DNA of 36,942 nucleotides from Candidatus Jacksonbacteria bacterium RIFOXYB2_FULL_44_15. Its GTDB lineage: Bacteria; Patescibacteriota; Patescibacteriia; UBA9629. Below are positions 27,081 to 33,895 of this stretch, one piece after another. The notes beneath the pieces are model-generated. The model saw nothing but the letters and a program-made list of their open reading frames with translations, did not search any database and had not been told where the DNA came from. Location of the stretch: the NCBI GenBank assembly GCA_001818235.1, contig MHJY01000034.1, forward strand, positions 1 through 36,942. The letters are read 5' to 3'. The position numbers and the translations under genes are program-made. Every line of letters starts with the position of its first letter. Position 1 is the first letter of the stretch.

Positions 27081-28751
27081 TTATTGGCGATACATTTCTT
27101 CGATTTCGCGCTGATAATTTTTTTCTATTACCCGGCGTTTGAGTTTTAAAGTCGGCGATAACTCGTCCTCTTCCACGGAAAACGGCTTAACTAAAAGAAT
27201 GATTTTTTTTATTTGTTCATGGTCAGGAAAATCGGCTAATAACTGGTTAATTTCCGAGCGGATTAAACTGTAAGCCATCCGTTCCTGCATTTCAGTGCTA
27301 CTTTGCGCCCAGGCCGGGTCATTTTTAAAAGTATCCCAAGCCGGAGTAATAATGGCGGTAATCATTTTTCGTCCCTCGCCGATTATCATTGATTGGTTGA
27401 TATAAGGGCTGGCATCAAGGGCGCTTTCGATTTCTTCGGGCTGAACTTTTTTTCCGGTTGATAAAACAATTATATTTTTTTTGCGGCCTAAAATTTTAAT
27501 GTAACCGTCTTCGTCGATTTTCGCAAAATCACCAGTTTTAAAAAAGCCGTCCTCGGTCAGAGATTCTTTAGAAGCCAGTGGTAAGCGGTGATAATTCGCC
27601 GCGACTGACGGGCCTTTGACCAGTAATTCATTGTCAGCGGCCAGTTTTACTTCCAGATTATCAAGCGGCAAGCCGCAGGTGCCAAACCTATTTTGTTTGA
27701 GCCGGTTAGTGGAAACGACCGGGGAAGTTTCGGTTAACCCGTAACCCTCGAGAATAGCTAAACCAAAATTATGAAAGAATTTACTGATTGAGGGATCAAG
27801 CGTAGCACCGCCGGAAATGCAAAATTTGATGCGACCGCCAAAGCGTTTTTTGATTATCCGGCGCAGTAGAATATTCCCGCCCGGCAGGCCATTAACTATT
27901 TGGAAACTTTTTTTGCCGGAAATTTTTTCGTAAGCTTTCTCGAATACTCTCGGCACGCCAACCAAAATCGTCGGTTTAGCCAGTTGCAGATCAGCCGCCA
28001 GATCCCGATAATCCCCGGCGTAATAGATGGCGGCTCCTTGTGCTAAGGGCGTGTAATAGCCGGCGGTGCGCTCAAATATATGCGACAGCGGCAAAAAAGA
28101 CAAAAATCTGTCTTGCGGGCCGATAAAAATTGCCCGTGCGGACGCTTGGATGTTGCTGATTAAATTGCGATGCGAAAGCACTACTCCCTTGGGCAACCCG
28201 GTAGTTCCGGAAGTGTAAACGATGGTTGCCGTTGTTGTTGCCGGTTCATCAATTAAGCTTAGTTGCGTGGGCGCGGTTTCGGGCGGAGGTGTTTTTATAA
28301 GGTCGCGAAAATAAATAAATTTCTCCCGATCAAGCCCAAAAATTCGGTTCCGGGAGAAATAGATGATTTTTTTTAGGTTCAAGGTTTCGTGGGCCTGGTA
28401 AAGTTTTTCAAATAAATGGCTGTCGGAAATAAATAATATTTTGGCGCCGGAATCGTCGATTACATGTTTGATGTATTTCGGCTGAAAAACAGAATGAATC
28501 GGCACGGTAATCGCCCCTAATAATTGAATCGCTAAATCAGCCATTACCCATTCCGGGCGATTTTCGCTAAAAAGGGCAATTGTATCGCCGCGCGACGCGC
28601 CAAGGGTAATCAAACTGTTTTTTAATTGATAGACCGCGGATTTGAGTTGCGCAAAAGTAATGCCCTGAAATCGGTTTTTGAATTTGTAAGCGAGGGCGGT
28701 TTGTTCGGAAAATTTTCGAGTATTGTAAAATATTAATTCTGGGATAGTCAT
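27081..28751 (-). CDS. Long-chain acyl-CoA synthetase (AMP-forming, FadD-like)
   Basis: 556 aa. It belongs to the adenylate-forming superfamily. The phosphate loop is IVYTSGTTGLPKGVV; A5 is GYGLTETSPVVS. A7-A8 read FFKTGDFAKIDEDGYIKILGRKKNIIVLSTGKKVQPEEIE, and the end contains the catalytic-lysine-region PTLKLKRRVI. The long form with this STGKK motif matches the FAA1/FadD15 long-chain group. It would activate scavenged fatty acids for lipid synthesis. First gene of the unit with uppP. No fatty-acid synthesis gene is visible here. Confidence 0.9.
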   Translation of the reverse strand: MTIPELIFYNTRKFSEQTALAYKFKNRFQGITFAQLKSAVYQLKNSLITLGASRGDTIALFSENRPEWVMADLAIQLLGAITVPIHSVFQPKYIKHVIDDSGAKILFISDSHLFEKLYQAHETLNLKKIIYFSRNRIFGLDREKFIYFRDLIKTPPPETAPTQLSLIDEPATTTATIVYTSGTTGLPKGVVLSHRNLISNIQASARAIFIGPQDRFLSFLPLSHIFERTAGYYTPLAQGAAIYYAGDYRDLAADLQLAKPTILVGVPRVFEKAYEKISGKKSFQIVNGLPGGNILLRRIIKKRFGGRIKFCISGGATLDPSISKFFHNFGLAILEGYGLTETSPVVSTNRLKQNRFGTCGLPLDNLEVKLAADNELLVKGPSVAANYHRLPLASKESLTEDGFFKTGDFAKIDEDGYIKILGRKKNIIVLSTGKKVQPEEIESALDASPYINQSMIIGEGRKMITAIITPAWDTFKNDPAWAQSSTEMQERMAYSLIRSEINQLLADFPDHEQIKKIILLVKPFSVEEDELSPTLKLKRRVIEKNYQREIEEMYRQ

Positions 28752-28797
28752 GCAAAAAAAACCCGATTAACCCTCCCCAGTGATATTTATTTGATGA

Positions 28798-29805
28798 TCA
28801 GCTCGATTTAATGACTAACTCCACCAAGCGATTGGTATATCCCCACTCGTTGTCGTACCAAGACATAATTTTAACCAGATCGCCGTCAATCACTTTAGTC
28901 AAAGCCAGATCAATAATGCCGGAATAAGCAGTGCGGTGAATGTCGGTCGATACCAGCGGTTCATCGGTCACGCCGATAATTCCTTGGTATCGGGCTGAGG
29001 CCGCGGCGTTTTTTAGAATTTGGTTAACTTCCGCAACAGTGGTTTTTTTTGATACCAGCATAGTGACATCAGAAATAGAGCCGACTGGTACTGGTACGCG
29101 CAGGGCTAAGCCGTCAAATTTGCCTTGGAGGTCCGGAATCACTTGGGCAGTGGCCAGCGCGGCGCCGGTCGATGTCGGCACAATGTTTATGGCCGCTGCG
29201 CGCCCGCGCCTGAGATCCTTGTGCGGTCCATCAACTAAACTTTGATCTGCCGTGTAACCGTGAATTGTGGTTAAGATTGCTTTTTTAATGCCGAGCGCCT
29301 CGTGGATAACTTGCACTGCCGGCGCGATTGAGTTGGTGGTGCAGGAGGCGCAAGATTTGAGCGGATTTTTATCGGCGGTGATATCGGTTACGCCGAGCAC
29401 GCAGGTGGAGATTCCGCCGGATGACCCCTCGTTTTTGGGCGGAGCGGACAGGATCACTTGTTTGGCGCCGGCTTGCAGATGCAAGCGCATGGTTTCTTCG
29501 GTGCGAAATATTCCGGTTGATTCGATTACCGTGTCGACTCCTAACTTGCCCCACGGCAATTTATTGGGTTCTTTTTCGGCAAACACGCTGTAAGATTTAC
29601 CGGCGACAACTATCGCGTTTTCCGTCGCCTGCACTTCTTTTTCGTATGTTCCGTAAACGCTGTCGTATTTAAGAAGATAAGCCAAGGTTTTGGTCGGGAA
29701 AAGATCGTTAATCGCCACGACTTCCAGTTCGTCTTGATGTTGCAGGGCGATTTTAAAGGCGGCGCGTCCGATTCGGCCAAAGCCGTTGATCGCAATTTTT
29801 TTCAT
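28798..29805 (-). CDS. gap: Glyceraldehyde-3-phosphate dehydrogenase
   Basis: 335 aa, type I. GFGRIGRAAF is the NAD-binding start; SCASCTTNSIAP has the catalytic Cys; HGYTADQSLVDGPHKDLRRGRAAAINIVPTSTGAA is the substrate-binding region; and WYDNEWGYTNRL closes the protein. It catalyses the NAD-dependent oxidation of GAP to 1,3-BPG in glycolysis, the central ATP route in reduced genomes. Monocistronic, with a palindromic leader. There is no other glycolytic gene nearby. Confidence 0.96.
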   Translation of the reverse strand: MKKIAINGFGRIGRAAFKIALQHQDELEVVAINDLFPTKTLAYLLKYDSVYGTYEKEVQATENAIVVAGKSYSVFAEKEPNKLPWGKLGVDTVIESTGIFRTEETMRLHLQAGAKQVILSAPPKNEGSSGGISTCVLGVTDITADKNPLKSCASCTTNSIAPAVQVIHEALGIKKAILTTIHGYTADQSLVDGPHKDLRRGRAAAINIVPTSTGAALATAQVIPDLQGKFDGLALRVPVPVGSISDVTMLVSKKTTVAEVNQILKNAAASARYQGIIGVTDEPLVSTDIHRTAYSGIIDLALTKVIDGDLVKIMSWYDNEWGYTNRLVELVIKSS

Positions 29806-29831
29806 AATCAGGCAGTTGCTAAATTACATCC

Positions 29832-29857
29832 CACTAATATTTAAAAAGTTATTAGTG
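29832..29857 (-). promoter_or_regulatory. Perfect 8-bp inverted repeat in the gap leader
   Basis: CACTAATA-N10-TATTAGTG lies about 27 bases upstream of the gap ATG and about 40 past the Cys-rich ORF stop. It may be an operator, a leader hairpin, or a poor terminator for the upstream ORF; there is no T-run. Confidence 0.45.
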
Positions 29858-29897
29858 ATGATGAATAGCTCTAAACTAAACGACTTTAAAAAATATA

Positions 29898-30050
29898 TTA
29901 TTTTTTTGGTTCACAATCGCAACAGTGCTTGCAAACTGATTTGCTGTGGCACTTTGGGCAGACATTTTCCGGTGTTAAAGGACAACCGCAGTCGCAAGTA
30001 CCAGCGGTCGCGGCGCAAGAAGCGCAGTTGCCGCTACAGGAATTACTCAT
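29898..30050 (-). CDS. 50-aa Cys-rich miniprotein, metallothionein- or zinc-ribbon-like
   Basis: Missing from the ORF track. ATG at 30050 opens a 50-codon frame with 12 Cys and two His: NSCSGNCASC, TCDCGC, VCPKCHSK and VCKHCCDC, ending in EPKK and TAA. The CxxC and CxC spacing strongly suggests binding of metal (zinc, copper or an iron-sulfur cluster). It resembles metallothioneins or small zinc-ribbon proteins, but no known family is recognised. A candidate promoter (TTGTTT-16-TATAAC) lies upstream and a palindromic element downstream. There is no SD. The high Cys density and its Cys-codon spacing are unlikely in a random frame. Confidence 0.65.
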   Translation of the reverse strand: MSNSCSGNCASCAATAGTCDCGCPLTPENVCPKCHSKSVCKHCCDCEPKK

Positions 30051-30112
30051 AAGTTATATTCATGGCTTTGATTGCCAGCCTCAAAAAAATATTTGCCGGC
30101 AAACATGCCTTG

Positions 30113-30140
30113 GTTATAATTATTTTAAGGTCAAAAACAA
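30113..30140 (-). promoter_or_regulatory. Weak candidate promoter for the Cys-rich ORF
   Basis: Minus strand TTGTTT, 16 bases, TATAAC just after the stop of the anchored exported protein. It is plausible because a unit boundary falls here. Confidence 0.3.
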
Positions 30141-30141
30141 T

Positions 30142-30669
30142 TTAATAGCCGTGTTTTTGCCGGCTGTTAAAAAACAGATAAAGAATTAGGATAACCAAGA
30201 TTAGAAAAAGCGTGACTGCCAGTCCGAGTAAAAATGATTTATTTTGCACCGCGAGCGCACTGGTAGCGTTGCCGCCGCCGATAATCACCGGATTTAGCGC
30301 CAGTTCGACTCGTCGGACGTCTGGATTTTCGGCGACCGATAAAATTTTGTCCGGAAAAATTTTAGCCTCAAAAGTGTCGCGATTTTTTTTTGTAATCAGG
30401 CCATCCTCGGCAGGCATCGCGTAGCGCAAGTCGTTGACGTAGATATTCACCGGCAAATGGCCAGCCTCCAGATTGATGCCGACATCGGCAATAGCGGCTG
30501 ATTGGTTGGGCGCGGTTAAAATTTCGTAGAGCAGTGCATCAATTTTTTCGCGCTGGCGGGCCTGGCCCACTCGCGTACCAAAACTGTCCGTTTGTGCTGA
30601 TGCCACTCCAAAACAACAATAAAACGAGATGATCGCGAGTATTGCGAAGTAATAACTTTTTTTACTCAT
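30142..30669 (-). CDS. Exported membrane-anchored protein of unknown function
   Basis: 175 aa. A Sec signal peptide (SKKSYYFAILAIISFYCCFGVASA-QT) is followed by a ~110-residue extracytoplasmic domain, then one C-terminal helix (LLGLAVTLFLILVILILYLFF) and a basic tail SRQKHGY. The topology is that of a type I membrane protein facing outward. The domain has IADVGINLEAGHLPVNIYVNDLRYAMP and a Val/Ile-rich segment, likely beta-rich, but no motif I can name. It starts 12 bases after pyrH, so it is co-transcribed with rpsB-tsf-pyrH in the slot where frr is often found. Confidence 0.75.
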   Translation of the reverse strand: MSKKSYYFAILAIISFYCCFGVASAQTDSFGTRVGQARQREKIDALLYEILTAPNQSAAIADVGINLEAGHLPVNIYVNDLRYAMPAEDGLITKKNRDTFEAKIFPDKILSVAENPDVRRVELALNPVIIGGGNATSALAVQNKSFLLGLAVTLFLILVILILYLFFNSRQKHGY

Positions 30670-30680
30670 GAAAAGAAGGC

Positions 30681-31376
30681 TTAAGAAACCATTGTGCCCA
30701 AGGCTGGGCTATCCAACAATTTTTTTAGTGAGCCAGGTTCGAATTTATAGACCAGTATTTTTAATTTGTTCTCCTGCGCCAGAATAAAAGCCGTTTGATC
30801 CATCACTCCTAATTTTTTTTCGAGCGCTTCCTCGTAGCTAAGTTTTTCGTAGCGCTTGGCGCGCGGATTTTTTTGCGGATCTTCGGCGTAAACTCCGGCC
30901 ACGTCAGTCGCTTTTATCAGCAAATCCGCCTTAATTTCCAAAGCGCGCAAAACAGCGGTCGTATCAGTGGAAAAGAAAGGATTGCCGGTGCCGCCGGTAA
31001 TAATCACAACTTTTTTGTTGCTGAGAAGTGAACGCGCTTTAAAAGCGTCAAATTGGCGCGCTGTGCCGGGTATTTCGAACGAGCACATAATGCGCGTGTC
31101 GATTCCCTTGGAATTTAGAACTTCCAATAAAGCGAGTGAATTGGGAATCGTGGACATCAAGCCGATTTTATCGGCCGCCACTTGATCAAAATTGCGCGGC
31201 CTACTGCGTCCGCGAAAAATGTTACCGGCACCGTTAACAATCGCCACTTCTACGCCTTCTTTGTGGATACTGATTATTTCTTCGGCGATTTTGTCGATGG
31301 CCGAAAAATCCAAACCCTGTCCCATGGGGTCGCTAAAAGAGTTCCCGGAGATTTTGAGCAGTAAACGTTGATACAT
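30681..31376 (-). CDS. pyrH: UMP kinase
   Basis: 231 aa. RLLLKISGNSFSD is the N-terminal phosphate-binding block of the amino-acid-kinase fold. NGAGNIFRGR and GGTGNPFFSTDTTAVLRA are the UMP/ATP-binding loops, and KATDVAGVYAEDPQKNP is the typical ending block. It makes UDP from UMP, the common precursor for RNA and deoxy-pyrimidines. Third gene after rpsB and tsf, a very common order. About 60 AT-rich bases separate it from tsf. Confidence 0.95.
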   Translation of the reverse strand: MYQRLLLKISGNSFSDPMGQGLDFSAIDKIAEEIISIHKEGVEVAIVNGAGNIFRGRSRPRNFDQVAADKIGLMSTIPNSLALLEVLNSKGIDTRIMCSFEIPGTARQFDAFKARSLLSNKKVVIITGGTGNPFFSTDTTAVLRALEIKADLLIKATDVAGVYAEDPQKNPRAKRYEKLSYEEALEKKLGVMDQTAFILAQENKLKILVYKFEPGSLKKLLDSPALGTMVS

Positions 31377-31436
31377 ATTATTAACTCAAATTTTAAATAT
31401 CAAATTAAGATTTGAGATTTAATTTTTGAGCGTTTT

Positions 31437-32018
31437 TTACAATTCTAAACGGACAAATTGCCCGACCTCGATTTTTTCGCCGATTTTTTGAATTTTTTGA
31501 TTGATCAAATCTTCAACCGTAATTTTATCTTCTTTGATGAAAGGCTGTTTAATCAAGCAAACGCGTTCGTAGAATTTCTGGAGTTTGCCTTCCAAAATCT
31601 TCTCGATCATTTTTTTCGGTTTGCCTTCCTTCAGTAATTTTTCCGTTTCGATTTCCCGTTCCTTGGCGATAACTTCCGCCGGAACGTCTAGGGGTGAGCG
31701 GTACGTCGGGTTCATCGCGGTGATGTGCATTGCCAAGTCTTTGGCTAAATCGCGGAATTCTTGATTGAGGGCGACAAAATCTGTTTCGCATTTTACGACG
31801 ACTAACGCCGCGACTTTGCCGTTGCAGTGGAGATAACTGCCGATTAAGCCTTCAACGGTTTCGCGGCAGCTTTTTTTATCAGCGATCTGCGCGCCTTTTT
31901 TGCGCAACAACGCAATGGCTTCTTCAAAATCACCGTTGGCTTGGTCTAAACAGGACTTGCAATCGCCGATGCTGGCGCCGGTTTTTTCTCGGAGTTCTTT
32001 AATTTGATTTAAATCCAT
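31437..32018 (-). CDS. tsf: Elongation factor Ts (short form)
   Basis: 193 aa, against ~280-300 in E. coli. The N-terminal UBA-like module IKELREKTGASIGDCKSCLDQANGDFEEAIALLRKKG is intact. The core contains CETDFVALNQEFRDLAKDLAMHITAMNP with the TDF contact motif. The last part is short, as in the Thermus and CPR type. It exchanges GDP for GTP on EF-Tu. It lies 20 bases after rpsB. Confidence 0.95.
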   Translation of the reverse strand: MDLNQIKELREKTGASIGDCKSCLDQANGDFEEAIALLRKKGAQIADKKSCRETVEGLIGSYLHCNGKVAALVVVKCETDFVALNQEFRDLAKDLAMHITAMNPTYRSPLDVPAEVIAKEREIETEKLLKEGKPKKMIEKILEGKLQKFYERVCLIKQPFIKEDKITVEDLINQKIQKIGEKIEVGQFVRLEL

Positions 32019-32038
32019 ATTATATTGGAAAAATAACC

Positions 32039-32779
32039 TTAAATTTTTACCGTAGATTGTGCTATATTTTCCGCTTTAATTATTTTTGATTGCGGGGTAT
32101 TTTGTTTGGCTTCGATCACCGCAGACTTGATTACGTTGATTAAAAGTTCCAACGATTTAACCGCGTCGTCGTTGGCCGGAATTGGATGAGAGATCTTGCG
32201 GATATTAACATTGGTGTCGGTAAGCGCGATAACCGGTATATTTTTGAGGTTAGCTTCGCGCAAAGCTGTTTTATTTTCTTTGCAATCGGCAATAAACAGC
32301 GCGTCCGGTGTTTTGTCTAAATTTACCAGTCCACTATAAAGCAAGTCCAGTTTTTTAAGCATGTGCTCCAGCACGACCCTTTCTTTTTTGGTGTATTTGG
32401 ACCATTCGCCTTTTTCTTTTTCGTCGCGGGTTTTTCTTAATTTAAGAATTTGTTTTTTGATGATCGGCCAATTGGTAATTGTGCCGCCAATCCATTTGCC
32501 GCCGATATAAGGCATATTCATTTCGAGTGCGGCTTTCCGGATCAGCTCGCTGGCTTGCTCTTTGGCGCCGACAAAAAGAATTACGCCATTTTTGGCGATA
32601 ATCTGGTTAATAAACTTAATGGCCTCTTCCAACGCGCTTAGTGTTTGCGCTAAATCAATAATGTGAACGCCTTTGCGTTCTCCAAAAATAAACTTTTCCA
32701 TCGATGGATGCCATTTGGCGGTTTTATGTCCGAAATGAACACCGCTTTTTAGAAGCTCGGTGATTTCTGGTAATTGCAT
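32039..32779 (-). CDS. rpsB: 30S ribosomal protein S2
   Basis: About 246 aa from the ATG at 32779 (MQLPEITELLKSGVHFGH); the track's TTG start seven codons upstream is less likely. LLKSGVHFGHKTAKWHPSM, ERKGVHIIDLAQT, FVGAKEQASELIRKAALEMNMPYIGGKWIGGTITNW and ALTDTN mark the family. A leader of about 145 bases precedes it and may carry a regulatory structure. First gene of rpsB-tsf-pyrH. Confidence 0.95.
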   Translation of the reverse strand: MQLPEITELLKSGVHFGHKTAKWHPSMEKFIFGERKGVHIIDLAQTLSALEEAIKFINQIIAKNGVILFVGAKEQASELIRKAALEMNMPYIGGKWIGGTITNWPIIKKQILKLRKTRDEKEKGEWSKYTKKERVVLEHMLKKLDLLYSGLVNLDKTPDALFIADCKENKTALREANLKNIPVIALTDTNVNIRKISHPIPANDDAVKSLELLINVIKSAVIEAKQNTPQSKIIKAENIAQSTVKI

Positions 32780-32925
32780 ATTTTTTAAATCAACTCTCAA
32801 ATTTACTTATTTTAAGAAACTTAAGCGCCGATTTCCTCCACTCTTCTCGTCTTGTCAGCAAGCCCGTAGTCCGGGAATCCCGCCGCAATCAAAGAGTGTG
32901 TGAGATTATTTAGTTAGTTAAATAT
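32780..32925 (-). promoter_or_regulatory. Structured rpsB leader, candidate S2 autoregulatory element
   Basis: Between the predicted rpsB start of transcription near 32925 and the ATG, the minus strand carries CCCG-GACTA-CGGG next to CTTG-CTGA-CAAG, with GC-rich flanks in an otherwise AT-rich stretch. Ribosomal operons often have leaders bound by their own product. I cannot match it to a catalogued leader. Confidence 0.4.
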
Positions 32926-32931
32926 TAGCGA

Positions 32932-32960
32932 ATCATACAGCAATTTTTTGGTTTTGACAA
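32932..32960 (-). promoter_or_regulatory. rpsB promoter
   Basis: Minus strand TTGTCA, 17 bases, TATGAT, five of six matches in each box. Its -35 shares bases with the rpmE -35 on the other strand. Confidence 0.65.
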
Positions 32961-32982
32961 GAGCGTTATAATTTGTTATCAT
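32954..32982 (+). promoter_or_regulatory. rpmE promoter
   Basis: Plus strand TTGACA (perfect), 17 bases, TATCAT. The predicted start leaves a ~50-base leader. The -35 overlaps that of the divergent rpsB promoter almost completely. Confidence 0.7.
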
Positions 32983-33041
32983 AAGCTGGTTAATGGGGAT
33001 TGGTGATTAATTTTTAAGTCCTAATTCCTGCTTTATTAATT

Positions 33042-33362
33042 ATGAAAAAAGACATTCATCCAGTTTATTATCCGAAAGCCAAAATCATTTGTTCCTGCGG
33101 CGCGCAACTCGAAGTAGGTTCAACGGTTGAGGTAGTGCATGTCGAGTTATGCTCAGCTTGCCACCCGCTTTACACCGGTAAAGCCAAATTGGTTGATGCG
33201 GCCGGCCGCGTAGAGCGGTTTCGCGCTCGGGCCGCCAAGACCGAAGCCTTGCAGGCGACCATCAAGAAGAGCCCAAAAACCAAAACGGTCAAAAAGACAA
33301 CCAAGAAACCAAAACCCTCTGTGAAAAAAGTGTCTGACATCAAAAAGAAAGCCGCAAAATAG
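33042..33362 (+). CDS. rpmE: 50S ribosomal protein L31 with Lys-rich C-terminal tail
   Basis: 106 aa, against ~70 for standard L31. The N-terminal ~65 residues are L31 of the zinc-binding (C+) type. Visible are [11 protein letters not shown], the ligands CSCG and [10 protein letters not shown], then [10 protein letters not shown]. The last ~40 residues are a low-complexity basic tail of Lys, Thr and Pro ([18 protein letters not shown]...), probably disordered and RNA-binding. The gene runs on the plus strand from the divergent promoter, and its last codons form the first arm of its terminator. It converges on the rpmG unit. Confidence 0.93.
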   Translation: MKKDIHPVYYPKAKIICSCGAQLEVGSTVEVVHVELCSACHPLYTGKAKLVDAAGRVERFRARAAKTEALQATIKKSPKTKTVKKTTKKPKPSVKKVSDIKKKAAK

Positions 33363-33376
33363 GCTTTCTTTTTTTT
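33346..33376 (+). terminator. rpmE terminator, overlapping its last codons
   Basis: AGAAAGCC pairs with GGCTTTCT around GCAAAATA, followed by a run of eight Ts. The first arm is inside the Lys-rich tail. Confidence 0.85.
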
Positions 33377-33403
33377 GTGCCAAAGCTACAATTTTCGACA
33401 AAA

Positions 33404-33544
33404 TCAAACTGTTTTCGCCAAGTAGGAAGCCATTACTAATAACAGACCGCCGACAAAAATAATTACTAAAATTATCGGCAAAAAATCTTTGGCTTCCTTT
33501 TTGGTTTCCGTGTTTAGCGGAAAATATTTTTTGAGCAAACTCAT
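33404..33544 (-). CDS. Small single-pass membrane protein after rpmG, SecE-like by position
   Basis: 46 aa from the ATG at 33544 (MSLLKKYFPLNTETKK), chosen because it overlaps the rpmG stop in ATGA; the track's longer start lies inside rpmG. A charged amphipathic N-terminus precedes one membrane helix (LPIILVIIFVGGLLLVMASYL). In most bacteria rpmG is followed by secE and nusG. Size and topology fit a minimal SecE, but the usual WPxR hinge is not seen and nusG does not follow. So SecE is a possibility, not a call. Confidence 0.6.
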   Translation of the reverse strand: MSLLKKYFPLNTETKKEAKDFLPIILVIIFVGGLLLVMASYLAKTV

Positions 33545-33702
33545 TTGGCTTGTTTGTGGGGAGTATGTTTGCGGCAATGCATGCAAAATTTGTTCAACTC
33601 CAATTTTTTTTCTTTTTTAAGGCTGTTGAAAGTAGTGTAATTCTTGTTCTGGCAGACGCTGCATTCCAGCCAAACCAGTTTTTCTTTAGCTTTTTTAGCC
33701 AT
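33541..33702 (-). CDS. rpmG: 50S ribosomal protein L33
   Basis: Missing from the ORF track. ATG at 33702 opens 53 codons. Starting MAKKAKEKLVWLEC, it has the zinc ligands CSVC and CMHC, NYTTFNSLKK, and the family ending LNKFCMHCRKHTPHKQAK. This matches L33, which sits near the ribosomal E site. It overlaps the downstream membrane protein by ATGA and has its own promoter upstream. Confidence 0.93.
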   Translation of the reverse strand: MAKKAKEKLVWLECSVCQNKNYTTFNSLKKEKKLELNKFCMHCRKHTPHKQAK

Positions 33703-33775
33703 AGGGTTCAAAAAATGAAGCAGAAAATATGTAATTAAAACACCATCTTTTGCTTCAAAAAGTTTCGATAGTTAA

Positions 33776-33804
33776 ATATTACCGGAATACGGGTAAAATG
33801 TCAA
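33776..33804 (-). promoter_or_regulatory. rpmG promoter
   Basis: Minus strand TTGACA, 17 bases, TAATAT. It lies about 70 bases upstream of the rpmG ATG, back to back with the sugar-kinase promoter. Confidence 0.65.
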
Positions 33805-33820
33805 TTTTTTGGGCTTGGTA

Positions 33821-33847
33821 TTGACTTTTAACTCGATTTATTATAGT
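33821..33847 (+). promoter_or_regulatory. Candidate promoter of the FGGY kinase gene
   Basis: TTGACT, 15 bases, TATAGT on plus. The spacing is short, so confidence is limited; a strong SD follows about 35 bases downstream. Confidence 0.4.
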
Positions 33848-33881
33848 TTTTAAACAGCATCAATCGTGTTTTGACAATTTA

Positions 33882-33892
33882 AAGGAGGAAGA
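33882..33892 (+). promoter_or_regulatory. Strong Shine-Dalgarno of the FGGY kinase gene
   Basis: AAAGGAGGAAG stands shortly before the ATG at 33896. Only the aminotransferase gene has a comparable site. Confidence 0.75.
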
Positions 33893-33895
33893 GAA

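Noticed and set aside
29929-30189. 86-aa plus-strand ORF across the Cys-rich gene
   Set aside because: The opposite strand encodes the far more distinctive Cys-rich protein; this frame has no family pattern.
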